The position numbers and the translations under genes were made by a program. Below the pieces are notes generated by a model. The model saw nothing but the letters and a program-made list of their open reading frames with translations. It was not told the DNA's origin and ran no database searches. DNA of 64,000 nt from Streptomyces clavifer (GTDB lineage Bacteria; Actinomycetota; Actinomycetes; Streptomycetales; Streptomycetaceae): NCBI GenBank assembly GCA_014651175.1, contig BMWJ01000009.1:124001-188000 (forward strand), given 5' to 3'. Of the stretch, positions 45,179 to 54,879 are shown one piece after another. Numbering within the stretch: position 1 is the stretch's first letter; the number at the start of each line of letters is the position of its first letter.

Positions 45179-46984
45179 ATGGCTGACTTCACGGTGGGGG
45201 ACGACCACTTCCGGCTGAACGGCGAGCCCGTACGGCTGCTGTCGGGAGCCATGCACTACTTCCGGGTGCACGAGGAGCAGTGGGAGCACCGGCTGACGAT
45301 GCTGCGTGCGATGGGCCTCAACTGCGTCGAGACGTACGTGCCGTGGAATCTCCACGAGCCCCGGCAGGGGCGCTTCCGGGACGTGGGGGCGCTCGGCCGG
45401 TTCCTGGACGTGGCGCACCGGGTGGGGCTGATGGCGATCGTGCGCCCCGGGCCGTACATCTGCGCCGAGTGGGAGAACGGCGGGCTGCCCGCCTGGGTGA
45501 CGGGCCGTTTCGGCCGGCGGGTGCGGACCCGGGACGCGGGGTACACGGCGGCGGTGGAACGGTGGTTCGGGGAGCTGCTGCCCCAGGTGGTGCAGCGCCA
45601 GATCACCGGCGGCGGTCCGGTGATCATGGTGCAGGTGGAGAACGAGTACGGCAGTTACGGTTGTGACCGGGTCCACCTGGAGGAGCTGGCGGGGTTGCTG
45701 CGCCGGTGCGGTGTCACGGTGCCGTTGTTCACGTCCGACGGACCCGAGGACCACATGCTGACGGGCGGTTCGGTGCCCGGTATCGCGGCGACGGCGAATT
45801 TCGGTTCGGGGGCGCGCGAGGCGTTCGGGGTGCTGCGCCGGCATCGTCCGCGGGGGCCCCTGATGTGTATGGAGTTCTGGTGCGGCTGGTTCGAGCACTG
45901 GGGCGCCGAGCCGGTCGTGCGGGATCCCGCCGAGACGGCCGGCGCACTGCGCGAGATCCTGGAGTGCGGGGCCTCCGTCAACGTCTACATGGCGCACGGG
46001 GGGACGAGTTTCGCGGGCTGGGCCGGGGCCAACCGTGCCGGACCGCTGCAGGACGGCCCGCTGGTGGCGACGGTGACGTCGTACGACTACGACGCGCCCG
46101 TCGACGAGTACGGGCGGCCCACCGAGAAGTTCTGGCAGCTGCGGAAGGTGCTGGCCGAGTACGCGGGGGAGCCGCTGCCCGATCTGCCGCCGGAACCGGT
46201 GGGGCCGGCGCGGCCGGTGCGGGTCGTGTTGACGCAGGGGGCGCCGCTGGCCGGGGTGCTGGAGGCGCTGGGCGATCCGGAGGGGCCCGAGTGCGGTGTT
46301 CCGCCGACGTTCGAGGACCTGGACGTCGACCGGGGCCTGGTGCGGTACCGGGTGGCCGTACCCGGGCCGCGGCAGCCGTACCCGCTGCGCGCGGCCGGGC
46401 TGCGGGACCGGGCGGTGGTGTACGTGGACGGGGTCCGGGCGGGGGTGCTCACGGAGGAGGACGACACCCTGGAGGAGCCGGTCGCGGGGCCGGCCGAGGT
46501 GGAGCTGTGGGTGGAGTCCCTGGGCCGGGTCAACTACGGGCCGCGGCTGGGTGAGCCGAAGGGCATCACGGGCGGGGTGCTGCACGAGCGGCAGTTCCTG
46601 CACGGGGTGCGCGCGAGGGCACTGCGGCTGGACGCCTTCGAGGAACCGGGGGCGATGGCGCGGGTGCGGTTCGGGGGCGTCGCGGAGGCGGGGCGGACGG
46701 GTCTGTTCCGGGGCTCCTTCGAGGTGGCAGGTGCGGCGGGTACCGGTCACGCGGGTCTGGAACTGCCGGGCTGGACGCGCGGATTCGTGTGGGTGAACGG
46801 CTTCTGCCTGGGGCGTTACTGGTCAAAGGGCCCGCAGCGCACGCTGTACGTCCCGGGACCGGTGCTCCGCGAGGGCTCCAACGAGGTGTGGGTGCTGGAA
46901 CTGGAGGAGGCCGGGGCCCCGTTCGTGGATGTGGGCCCGGGGGCGCCCGTCAGGACGGGCGCCCCCGGGGATGCTCGGGTGTGA
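45179..46984 (+). CDS. Beta-galactosidase, glycoside hydrolase family 35
   Basis: A 601-aa GH35 enzyme cleaving beta-galactosides. The TIM barrel occupies about 5-320: the acid/base Glu is in VENEYGSYG (E156) and the nucleophile in MEFWCGWF (E232). Beta-sandwich domains follow, with WTRGFVWVNGFCLGRYWSKG, quoted in 20, near 530. No signal peptide is present, so it is cytoplasmic. ATG 45179 is chosen on family N-terminus; AGGAG lies 12 nt upstream, a little far. The last 16 codons contain a perfect hairpin. It is divergent from the AraC regulator. Confidence 0.94.
   Translation: MADFTVGDDHFRLNGEPVRLLSGAMHYFRVHEEQWEHRLTMLRAMGLNCVETYVPWNLHEPRQGRFRDVGALGRFLDVAHRVGLMAIVRPGPYICAEWENGGLPAWVTGRFGRRVRTRDAGYTAAVERWFGELLPQVVQRQITGGGPVIMVQVENEYGSYGCDRVHLEELAGLLRRCGVTVPLFTSDGPEDHMLTGGSVPGIAATANFGSGAREAFGVLRRHRPRGPLMCMEFWCGWFEHWGAEPVVRDPAETAGALREILECGASVNVYMAHGGTSFAGWAGANRAGPLQDGPLVATVTSYDYDAPVDEYGRPTEKFWQLRKVLAEYAGEPLPDLPPEPVGPARPVRVVLTQGAPLAGVLEALGDPEGPECGVPPTFEDLDVDRGLVRYRVAVPGPRQPYPLRAAGLRDRAVVYVDGVRAGVLTEEDDTLEEPVAGPAEVELWVESLGRVNYGPRLGEPKGITGGVLHERQFLHGVRARALRLDAFEEPGAMARVRFGGVAEAGRTGLFRGSFEVAGAAGTGHAGLELPGWTRGFVWVNGFCLGRYWSKGPQRTLYVPGPVLREGSNEVWVLELEEAGAPFVDVGPGAPVRTGAPGDARV
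46936..46969. terminator. Perfect hairpin inside the 3' end of the GH35 gene
   Basis: 16-bp perfect stem (46936-46951 with 46954-46969) around a 2-nt centre, inside the last codons of the beta-galactosidase gene, 13 bp before its stop and 22 bp after the convergent protease stop. It likely works as a shared terminator. Confidence 0.7.
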
Positions 46985-46990
46985 CTCGGG

Positions 46991-47791
<801 letters not shown>

Positions 47792-48020
47792 TCAGCGGGG
47801 GGTTCAGGTGCAGGCGTGCGGACGTGCCGGTCCAGGTCAGGGCTGCAGCCGACGCAATTCTCGACATGCTCCCGACAAGACCGATCCGATTATCGGGAAG
47901 CGATCACCGCTGCCACAAGGCAGGAATTCCGGCCAAGATCAGTGGGCCGTCAACCGGCCGGCTCCCCCGCGCGTCCGCCTAGAGTGAGATCGGCCGGGCA
48001 CGATCTACGGGGGTGGGGAC

Positions 48021-48929
48021 GTGAGTGACGGCAGGAGCGTCGACGGGAGTCCGGTCGTCCACGGGTTCCCGCATCTCGACACCGTCAGGGCCGCGATCAC
48101 CGCGCTCTACCGGCGGATCTCCCCCGACGGGGTGCGCAGGTACGCCACGAGCCTCGCCCCGGCCGACGCGGCCTTCTCCGACGCGGACGACCTGCACCTC
48201 GGCGCCCAGCGGGTGGCGCGCGCCCTGGTGCAGCACCTGCACCTGCCGGAGGCCCGCGTCATCGTCGGATTCCGGCCCATGGAGCATGCCGCGAGTGTCG
48301 AACTCGCCGCGGGCCCCGAGTACTTCATCGAGCTCAACGACCGCTTCCGTACGCACCGCAGGGACATCGGGGCCGCGCTGGCGCACGAGATCACCCATGT
48401 CCTGCTGCACCGGCTGGGACTGGAGTTCCCCGGCACCCGCGACAACGAGATCCTCACGGACACGGTGACCGCGTACCTCGGCGCGGGCTGGCTCCTGCTG
48501 GACGCCTTCCGCGAGGACGCGACATCGAGCCAGAAGCTCGGCTATCTCACCCCCGAGGAGTTCGGGTACGTACTCGCCGAGCGCGCGCTCGTCTTCGGTG
48601 AGGACCCGTCCGTGTGGTTCACCAGCCCCCAGGCCTACACGGCGTACAGGAAGGGCCGGGACCGGGCCGGGCACGACCACCACCGGCCGCCGCTGGCGTC
48701 GGCCGGGTGGGCGGGCCGCCGGCGCTACGCCAAGGACCGGCGCCATGCCGGGGAGCACCCGGGGGCGGGCCCGGACCCGTCCGTCCCCTACGCCTTCGAG
48801 AACGGGTCCGCCGGCCTCCGGGTCTCGTTCGCCTGCCCCACCTGCCACCAGCGCATCCGGGTCCCGGTCCGGGGCCGGGTGCGCGTCCGGTGCGGACTGT
48901 GCCGCACGGTCCTGGAGTGCGACACCTGA
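48021..48929 (+). CDS. Putative zincin-type metallopeptidase with C-terminal zinc ribbon
   Basis: A 302-aa protein that I cannot assign to a named family. It has an HEITH zinc-peptidase motif (H122, E123, H126) with E143 (DNEILTD), 17 residues later, as possible third ligand. The C-terminal 30 residues form a zinc ribbon (CPTCH ... CGLC, about 274-297). The linker is basic and Gly/His-rich. No signal peptide. GTG 48021 is preceded by a GGGG purine tract. It is followed in the same direction by an ankyrin-repeat gene 38 bp on, so the two may be co-expressed. Peptidase activity is predicted from the motif only. Confidence 0.75.
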   Translation: MSDGRSVDGSPVVHGFPHLDTVRAAITALYRRISPDGVRRYATSLAPADAAFSDADDLHLGAQRVARALVQHLHLPEARVIVGFRPMEHAASVELAAGPEYFIELNDRFRTHRRDIGAALAHEITHVLLHRLGLEFPGTRDNEILTDTVTAYLGAGWLLLDAFREDATSSQKLGYLTPEEFGYVLAERALVFGEDPSVWFTSPQAYTAYRKGRDRAGHDHHRPPLASAGWAGRRRYAKDRRHAGEHPGAGPDPSVPYAFENGSAGLRVSFACPTCHQRIRVPVRGRVRVRCGLCRTVLECDT

Positions 48930-48967
48930 GTTTCGGGCAGGGTCAGGGACCGCCGTAGGGTCGTTGT

Positions 48968-50107
48968 ATGACGAACGATCCGGCCGGGGACCCGAGCAGC
49001 CTCTTCGAGGCGTTGTACGACGGCGACAACGCCGTCGTGCGGGCGCTCCGCGCGGGTGCGTCCGCCGAGTCGAGCGACGAGGAAGGGACGACCGCGCTGT
49101 ATCTGGCTGCCGTGCAGGACCTGCCCGGCGCGGTCCGGCTGCTGCTGTCCGTGGGCGCGGACCCGAATCGGGCGAGCGGCCCGGAGGCCGGTGACCTGCC
49201 GCTGTGCGGGGCGGCGTGCGGCGGGCACACCGAGGTCGTCGAGGCGCTGCTGGCCGCCGGGGCCTGGCCGGACCTGCGCGAGGAGTTCGGTTTCACCGCA
49301 CTGCGCTGGGCGTGCGGGCTGGGCCATGCGCGGATCGCGGAACTGCTGCTCGACCACGGTGCGGACCCCGGCCTGCCCGGGCCCCGGGGCGAGTCCCCGC
49401 TGGTGGTCGCGGCCCGCCGGGGCTCGGCGCGCACCGTACGCGCGCTTCTCGGGCACGGCGCCCCGGACCCTGCCCCGGCGCTGGAGGAGGCCCGGCGCGT
49501 GCTGGCGCTGGACGTCGAGCAGGAGCTGCGTGACGCCCTGGCCGAGCTGTACGGGGACGGCGCGCGGCACGGTATGGCCGTGCGCCGCACGGCCGTGGAC
49601 GGCGGGCTGACCGTCACCGTCGAACTGCTGCGGGACGGCGAGCCGTTCGCGGGCCAGGACCAGCAGACGGGGCACGGCGCGATCGCGACGCTCCTGGAGC
49701 ACGCGCTGGGGCTGCGGGCCTCCTTCGAGGAGCTGGCGGCCAGGGCCCTGCGGTACGGGGACCCCGAGCTGGACAACTGGCACGAGTCGGTGGGGGCGTT
49801 GTGGCTGCGCGGCGACGAGGAGACGTTCCAGGCGGCAGCCGCCTGGACGGCGGGCGACGATCCGCTGCGCCGGGCGTTCGGTGCGCAGGTGCTGGCGCGG
49901 CTCGGATTCGACAGCGGCGCGAAGCCGTTCGCGGGGCGTGCGGTGCCGCTGCTGCGGGAGCTGGCGGGGGAGGCCGGGGACACGGTGCTCGGCACGTCGG
50001 CGGAACGGGCGCTCGCCCACTACGAGGCACCGGTCGCCCTGCCGCGGGAACCGCACGGCCCCGCCGATCGGGGCACGGACCGGGAACGGTGGCGGGGGCG
50101 GACATGA
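48968..50107 (+). CDS. Ankyrin-repeat protein
   Basis: A 379-aa protein. Four ankyrin repeats cover about 15-160 (TALYLAAVQDLPGAVRLLL; PLCGAACGGHTEVVEALLAA; TALRWACGLGHARIAELLL; PLVVAARRGSARTVRALLG). The C-terminal half (about 180-360) is helical, HEAT-like, as in other Streptomyces ankyrin/HEAT proteins. No enzyme motif. It likely binds a protein partner, possibly the zincin encoded just upstream. Confidence 0.88.
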   Translation: MTNDPAGDPSSLFEALYDGDNAVVRALRAGASAESSDEEGTTALYLAAVQDLPGAVRLLLSVGADPNRASGPEAGDLPLCGAACGGHTEVVEALLAAGAWPDLREEFGFTALRWACGLGHARIAELLLDHGADPGLPGPRGESPLVVAARRGSARTVRALLGHGAPDPAPALEEARRVLALDVEQELRDALAELYGDGARHGMAVRRTAVDGGLTVTVELLRDGEPFAGQDQQTGHGAIATLLEHALGLRASFEELAARALRYGDPELDNWHESVGALWLRGDEETFQAAAAWTAGDDPLRRAFGAQVLARLGFDSGAKPFAGRAVPLLRELAGEAGDTVLGTSAERALAHYEAPVALPREPHGPADRGTDRERWRGRT

Positions 50108-50159
50108 CGACGGGCACGGCGGCCGGCCGAAGCCGGTCACCGTGCCCGGGAGTCCTGGG

Positions 50160-51854
50160 TTACGCGGCCCGCCGTCCGCGCCCGGCGCCACCGGCCCGGC
50201 CCGCTCCGGCCCCGCGGGCGGATCCGCCCGCGCCACCGGCACCACCACGCGCGGCACCGCCGCCCGCACCACCACGCGCGGCACCGTTACCGGCACCGCC
50301 GCGCGCGGCACCGCCGCCCGCACCACCGCGGGCCGTGCCGCCGCCGCCGCCCTGGGCGGCGCCGGCACCCGCGCCCGTACCGCCGCGACGTCCACGGCCC
50401 CGGCTGCCCGAGCGGAAGGCTCCGCCGGCTGCCGAGCCGGAGCCGGATCCCGTACCCCGGGTACGCGGCTTGGGCTGCGTCGGCTGCGGCACCTCGATGA
50501 CGATCGCGACGCCGGACGGTTCACGGGCGCCCGTGATCCGGCTGAGCTCCTCGTCGCTGGACTTGATCCGGGTGGTGCGCGGCGCGATGCCCGCGTCCGA
50601 CATCAGCCGGGTCATCTCCCGCTTCTCCTCGGGCAGCACCAGCGTGACGACGCTGCCGGACTCCCCGGCGCGCGCCGTGCGCCCGCCGCGGTGGAGGTAG
50701 TCCTTGTGGTCGGTCGGCGGGTCCACGTTGACGACCAGGTCGAGGTCGTCGATGTGGATGCCCCGGGCCGCGACGTTCGTCGCGACCAGCGCCGTGACCT
50801 CGCCGTTCTTGAACTGGTCCAGCGTCCGGTTGCGCTGCGGCTGCGAACGGCCGCCGTGCAGGGCCGCGGCCCGCACACCGCTGGCGAGCAGCCGCTTGGC
50901 GAAGCGGTCGGCGGCGCGCTTGGTGTCGACGAACATGATGACCCGGCCCTCGCGGGCGGCGATCCTGGTGGCGACGGCCTTCTTGTCCGTCTCGTCCGCC
51001 ACGTGCAGCACATGGTGCTCCATGGTGGTGACGGCACCCGCCGACGGGTCGACGGAGTGCACGACCGGGTCGGTCAGGAACATCTTGACCAGCCGGTCGA
51101 TGTTCTTGTCCAGGGTCGCGGAGAACAGCATCCGCTGCCCGTCCGGCTCGACCTGCTTGAGCAGCGCGACGACCTGCGGCATGAAGCCCATGTCCGCCAT
51201 CTGGTCGGCCTCGTCGAGGACGGTGATGGCGACCTCGTCGAGGCGGCAGTCGCCCCGCTCGATGAGGTCCTTGAGCCGTCCCGGCGTGGCGACGAGCACC
51301 TCGGCGCCGCGGCGCAGCGCGTTGGACTGCCTGCTGATCGACATGCCGCCGACGACCGTGGCCACGCGGAGGTTCACGGACGTCGCGTACGGCGTCAGCG
51401 CGTCGGTCACCTGCTGGGCGAGCTCACGGGTCGGGACGAGGACGAGGGCCAGCGGGGCGTGCGGCTCGGACCGGCGTCCGGCGGTGCGCGCGAGCAGGGC
51501 CAGGCCGAAGGCCAGGGTCTTGCCGGAGCCGGTGCGGCCGCGGCCGAGGATGTCCCGGCCGGCCAGCGAGTTCGGCAGGGTGGCGCCCTGGATGGGGAAG
51601 GGGTCGGTCACACCCTGGGCGGCGAGGGTCTTCAGCAGCGCGGCGGGCATGTCCAGCTCCGCGAACGCCTCGACGGCGGGCAGCGCGGGGGTCATGGTCT
51701 CCGGCACGGCGAATTCGCCGCCCTGCGACGGTGCGGGCCTGCGACGGGCAGGCGCCTTGCCGGAGCCTCGGGTGTTCGCCTGCGGCCGGTCCGTGCCGCG
51801 CCCCCTTATCGGGCGGTTGCGGGTGGGACGGTCCTGGCGTTCGGAGCGGGTCAT
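50160..51854 (-). CDS. DEAD-box RNA helicase with RGG/Gly-rich tail
   Basis: A 564-aa ATP-dependent RNA helicase. The Q motif region is FAELDMPAALLKTLAAQGVTDPFPIQ, quoted in part, Walker A RTGSGKT, motif II LDEADQMADMG, motif III FSATLDK and motif VI HRGGRTARAG. After the helicase core (about 70-440) comes a 100-residue Gly/Arg/Ala-rich tail with ARGGAGG repeats, an RNA-binding region. The N-terminus is also Arg-rich. AGGAGG precedes ATG 51854. It lies downstream of a cold-shock gene; cold induction is plausible as both remodel RNA. Confidence 0.93.
   Translation of the reverse strand: MTRSERQDRPTRNRPIRGRGTDRPQANTRGSGKAPARRRPAPSQGGEFAVPETMTPALPAVEAFAELDMPAALLKTLAAQGVTDPFPIQGATLPNSLAGRDILGRGRTGSGKTLAFGLALLARTAGRRSEPHAPLALVLVPTRELAQQVTDALTPYATSVNLRVATVVGGMSISRQSNALRRGAEVLVATPGRLKDLIERGDCRLDEVAITVLDEADQMADMGFMPQVVALLKQVEPDGQRMLFSATLDKNIDRLVKMFLTDPVVHSVDPSAGAVTTMEHHVLHVADETDKKAVATRIAAREGRVIMFVDTKRAADRFAKRLLASGVRAAALHGGRSQPQRNRTLDQFKNGEVTALVATNVAARGIHIDDLDLVVNVDPPTDHKDYLHRGGRTARAGESGSVVTLVLPEEKREMTRLMSDAGIAPRTTRIKSSDEELSRITGAREPSGVAIVIEVPQPTQPKPRTRGTGSGSGSAAGGAFRSGSRGRGRRGGTGAGAGAAQGGGGGTARGGAGGGAARGGAGNGAARGGAGGGAARGGAGGAGGSARGAGAGRAGGAGRGRRAA
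50215..50345. repeat. Coding repeats of the RGG tail
   Basis: Imperfect tandem units of about 21-27 bp encoding (G/A)ARGGAGG in the DEAD-box helicase gene. Likely to vary in number. Confidence 0.75.
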
Positions 51855-51997
51855 ACGGAATTGCCCTCCTGGGGGGATTCCTGGGGTTACTGCCGACTGC
51901 TGCGGACTGCTTGATGTGCGCCCCAGGATGCAAGCACAGAGCAGGTGTCCCGGACACGGAGCGTGTGGGGGACGGTACGAGCTGGAAACAGCACAAA

Positions 51998-52030
51998 CCG
52001 GGGCCCGCACCTTCACGGTGCGGGCCCCGG
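51998..52030 (-). terminator. Cold-shock gene terminator
   Basis: 14-bp perfect stem (51998-52011 with 52017-52030), 5-nt loop, 22 bp after the csp stop, followed on the minus strand by a T-rich stretch. Confidence 0.85.
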
Positions 52031-52052
52031 CTGCGAGGTACGCGTCCGGCAA

Positions 52053-52256
52053 TTAGGCCGGGACGATGTTCTCCGCCTGCGGGCCCTTCTGGCCCTGCGT
52101 GACGTCGAAGGAGACCTTCTGGCCCTCCTGGAGCTCACGGAAGCCCTGGGTGGCGATGTTGGAGTAGTGGGCGAAGACGTCGGCGCCGCCGCCGTCCTGC
52201 TCGATGAAGCCGAAGCCCTTTTCCGAGTTGAACCACTTCACGGTTCCAGTAGCCAT
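52053..52256 (-). CDS. Cold-shock protein
   Basis: A 67-aa CspA-type protein, a single OB fold that melts RNA secondary structure. The RNP1 motif KGFGFI and RNP2 VFAHY are present, with the N-terminal [18 protein letters not shown] of the actinobacterial family (Streptomyces SC7.0-like). ATG 52256 has AGGAGAATGAC just upstream. It has its own leader and terminator. Confidence 0.97.
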   Translation of the reverse strand: MATGTVKWFNSEKGFGFIEQDGGGADVFAHYSNIATQGFRELQEGQKVSFDVTQGQKGPQAENIVPA

Positions 52257-52759
52257 GTCATTCTCCTAAAAGAGGTGCAGTGCCGGAAATCCGCACTTTA
52301 CGAATTCCAAGTCGCCGCATTGAGCCCCATCCGGAGAAAGCCGGAAAACAATAAAGCGCCTGAGGAGGGTTCCCGTCAGGCGCACATAAAGTTCATGGGT
52401 ACCAAAACTGCAACTGGGCAACCGTAGCACGTTCTGTCGCCGAGCGGCAGGGTCCGCCGGTCCGCCACGCGGAAGGGTTCGCTGACCAGGGCGGTCGCCG
52501 GGGCCGCAGCGGAGGGGTTCCGGAATCGTTTCCGCGGCCTTACCGCACTGTTCTCCCATGGGTTGCGCGCCCTTCGGCGGGGTCCCGGAACCCCTGGGCC
52601 CACCGGCGCGGCCGGCCGCGCCGGCATTCACCCGAATGCGACATCCGGGCGAGTCGCGCGAGCCCGCACGGAGCGGACGGACTCGGCAGGTTCACCGTAC
52701 GGGTTGGTCCGGCCGGGTGCCTTCGGGCGACGCCTTCCGGCGGCTCCCGGGCGGATTCA
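52257..52759. other. Leader of the cold-shock gene and gap to the TetR gene
   Basis: 503 bp. The first part is an AT-rich csp leader with an 8-bp-stem hairpin at 52356-52383. From 52430 on I see no gene or clear signal. Confidence 0.5.
52356..52383 (-). promoter_or_regulatory. Hairpin in the cold-shock leader
   Basis: GCGCCTGA/TCAGGCGC stem (52356-52363 with 52376-52383), 12-nt loop, about 100-127 nt upstream of the csp start. It could be part of a temperature-responsive leader or an upstream terminator. Confidence 0.4.
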
Positions 52760-53407
52760 TCACGTACGCGAGGCAATGCCGTCGTTCATCAGGGAAAGGC
52801 ACCGGCGGGCGAGCTCCTCGGCACCGGGTTCGTCCCCCGGCCGGTACCAGGAGGCTGCGCCCCAGACCATGTCGCGGAGGAAGCGGCCCGTGGTGCGGAC
52901 GTCCAGGTCCGCACGGAAGGACCCGTCGGCGACGCCCCGCTCGAGTGCGCGCAGCCAGGGGTCCTCGAAGGCCGCCCGCGCGTCTGTGAGGTAGGCGAAG
53001 CCCGGCCGCGTGGAGAGGTGCTCGGCCTCCTTCCGGTAGATGGCGACGGCGGCCCGGTTCCTGTCGATCTGCCGGAACGACTCGGCCACCAGAGCTTCGA
53101 TCGTCTCCCACGGACCCGGACCTGGAGCGGCACCGGGACCGGCGGTGGTGGCGGGACCGGCGCCGAGCACCTGGTCGTACCCGGCCCGGAGCCCGGCGAG
53201 GAAGGTGGAGAGGATCTCGTCGACCATCGACTCCTTCGAGTCGAAGTGGTGGTAGAGGCTGCCCGCGAGCATCCCCGCCTCGTCGGCGATCCTGCGGACG
53301 GTGGTGGCGTCGTATCCGTGTGCGGCGAAGACCTCTGCGGCGATGGAGAGCAGTTCGCTGCGGCGCTCGGGTGAGGAGGTCGCCGGGGACTTCTTCTTGA
53401 TAGGCAC
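52760..53407 (-). CDS. TetR family transcriptional regulator
   Basis: A 215-aa regulator. The N-terminal HTH (about 15-62) reads SIAAEVFAAHGYDATTVRRI then GSLYHHFDSKESMVDEIL, close in style to KstR2-like regulators that bind CoA-linked ligands. The ligand-binding half has a Gly/Pro/Ala-rich loop at about 80-97. ATG 53407 opens MPIKKKSPATS. Its target is unknown; no catabolic cluster is adjacent. Confidence 0.92.
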   Translation of the reverse strand: MPIKKKSPATSSPERRSELLSIAAEVFAAHGYDATTVRRIADEAGMLAGSLYHHFDSKESMVDEILSTFLAGLRAGYDQVLGAGPATTAGPGAAPGPGPWETIEALVAESFRQIDRNRAAVAIYRKEAEHLSTRPGFAYLTDARAAFEDPWLRALERGVADGSFRADLDVRTTGRFLRDMVWGAASWYRPGDEPGAEELARRCLSLMNDGIASRT

Positions 53408-53534
53408 CCGTCCATTGTCCGTCCGGCCGGGCCCGGGCCGGACGGACCGGGGTCTCGCGGACCGGGCGCCCGGCCGGGCCGCGGAGCCGGGGCGTGCCCG
53501 CCTTCCGGGGCGGCCGTTCAGCGCGTCTCAGCGC

Positions 53535-53555
53535 AGGCGGCGTTCAGCGCCGCCT
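53535..53555. terminator. Small hairpin between TetR and PNPOx-like genes
   Basis: 8-bp perfect stem (53535-53542 with 53548-53555), loop TTCAG, amid repeated GTTCAGCGC words. It may end the PNPOx-like transcript. Confidence 0.45.
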
Positions 53556-53617
53556 CCGCGGAGGCGGGCCGTTCAGCGCCCCGGGGCAGCCGGACGCCCG
53601 ACCCCCGCCCCCGACGC

Positions 53618-54118
53618 TCAGGCCTCGCGGGGCGGGCTGTCGTCGTTGCCCCTGCGGAGGGTGCGCAGCGGCAGTCCGGGGCGCCAGACCTGGACGACCA
53701 GGTCGTCCCCGTCGAGCCCGGTGCGGACCACTTCCGCGGGCTCGGCGCGGAACAGGAGGAAGGGTTGCGGCGGCGTGACCGCCTCGACGAAGCGCGCCAG
53801 CACGGCCGGATCGGTGATCTCCACGGCGCGGCCGGAGATCCGGACGTCGCCGTGGGCCATCTCCGCGTCGGGCCCCGGATTGGCCTGGAGGGCGAAGCGG
53901 GGGTCCCGCCGCAGGTCCAGGGCCTTGCGGGAGTTCGGCATCATGCCGAGCCACATGTCGTCCAGCCGGAATTCCACCTCCAGTCCGGTCACCCGGGGCG
54001 ACCCGTCCTTGCGGAGGGTGGCCAGGACCTGGTGCTTGTACTGCTGGAACCGCTTCTGGACGGTGTCGGAGAAGGCCGGCTCGGCCGCCCGGAAGTCTTG
54101 CCACGTACTCGATGTCAT
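53618..54118 (-). CDS. Pyridoxamine 5'-phosphate oxidase-like (split beta-barrel) protein
   Basis: A 166-aa FMN/F420-type split-barrel protein. The core reads HQVLATLRKDGSPRVTGLEV with a later MMPNSRKALDLRRDPRFAL, the family's phosphate-binding area. Substrates of this superfamily vary (F420-dependent reductases, heme-binding proteins), so it should not be called PdxH. ATG 54118 (MTSSTWQDF) is chosen; a perfect inverted repeat sits directly upstream. Confidence 0.87.
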   Translation of the reverse strand: MTSSTWQDFRAAEPAFSDTVQKRFQQYKHQVLATLRKDGSPRVTGLEVEFRLDDMWLGMMPNSRKALDLRRDPRFALQANPGPDAEMAHGDVRISGRAVEITDPAVLARFVEAVTPPQPFLLFRAEPAEVVRTGLDGDDLVVQVWRPGLPLRTLRRGNDDSPPREA

Positions 54119-54134
54119 GCGGCCATCGAATCCC

Positions 54135-54163
54135 GGAATCCCGACATCCTCTGTCGGGATTCC
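54135..54163. promoter_or_regulatory. 12-bp inverted repeat upstream of the PNPOx-like gene
   Basis: GGAATCCCGACA (54135-54146) and its exact complement (54152-54163), 5-nt spacer, 17 bp upstream of the start. It fits an operator for a dimeric regulator or a leader hairpin. Confidence 0.5.
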
Positions 54164-54312
54164 CAGGATTCTCGAGACGTCACCGGATCGGGTGCCGCCC
54201 CGGTGCGGTCGCGGTGTCCGGGACGGAACAGGGACGAGGGCAGGACAGGGAGACGAGCGGGTGCAGGCCGGCACGAGGACAGGGCAGAGGCAGGGCAGGC
54301 CGTACCCCCGCC

Positions 54313-54879
54313 TCACCCGCCGGGCAGGGTGACGACCACCGCGTAGCCCTGGGTCCGCAGGATGCCGGGCGACTCACCGACGGCCAGGACCGCGTCGTAA
54401 CGCGCCAGTTCGACGTCCGTGGCGCCCTCCAGCACCGCACCGTCCTCCAGGGCGACGGCAACGACCGCGCCGCCCTCCGGCGGGATCAGCCGTACGGTCC
54501 CTCGGACGACGGCGGTCGACGCCGGCGGGCGGTCCCGCCGGTACATGACGTTGAGGTTGACGACGGGGCCGGCCAGGAGACGGCCTTCCGTGCGGACGTC
54601 ACCGGGGAAGTCGTGGGGCCACAACGGTTCGTCGACGATGTGGTGTTCACCGCCGACCATCAGGTCCATGCCGTCGCCCTCGACGACGGTCAGTGTGCGG
54701 TCCAGGCCGGGGAAGTGGGAGAACGGGCCGTCGCGGGCCACCTCCGCCAGGCTGATCCGCCAGTCGGCGGTGCCGGCCGCCGCGTCCTCGGGGGCCGCCG
54801 CGATCTGCCGGGTGACTCCCCCGCCGTTGTGCCAGGGCACGGCCGTGCGCCCGGCCGCCCTCAGTACGCGCAGGGTCAC
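54313..54879 (-). CDS. HutD/Ves family protein
   Basis: A 188-aa cupin-fold protein of the HutD family. The start is GTG 54879 (TLRVLRAAGRTAVPWHNGGGVTRQIA, quoted in part), whose WHNGGG is the family signature, followed by DWRISLAEVARDGPFSHFPG and LTVVEGDGM. HutD is tied to histidine utilisation in other bacteria by gene context, but no hut gene is present here. It overlaps the vWA gene by 4 bp. Confidence 0.88.
   Translation of the reverse strand: MTLRVLRAAGRTAVPWHNGGGVTRQIAAAPEDAAAGTADWRISLAEVARDGPFSHFPGLDRTLTVVEGDGMDLMVGGEHHIVDEPLWPHDFPGDVRTEGRLLAGPVVNLNVMYRRDRPPASTAVVRGTVRLIPPEGGAVVAVALEDGAVLEGATDVELARYDAVLAVGESPGILRTQGYAVVVTLPGG

Noticed and set aside
50160-50470. Arg/Gly-rich region as a separate small gene or mobile repeat
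   Set aside because: It is in frame with and continuous with the DEAD-box helicase as its RGG-type tail.
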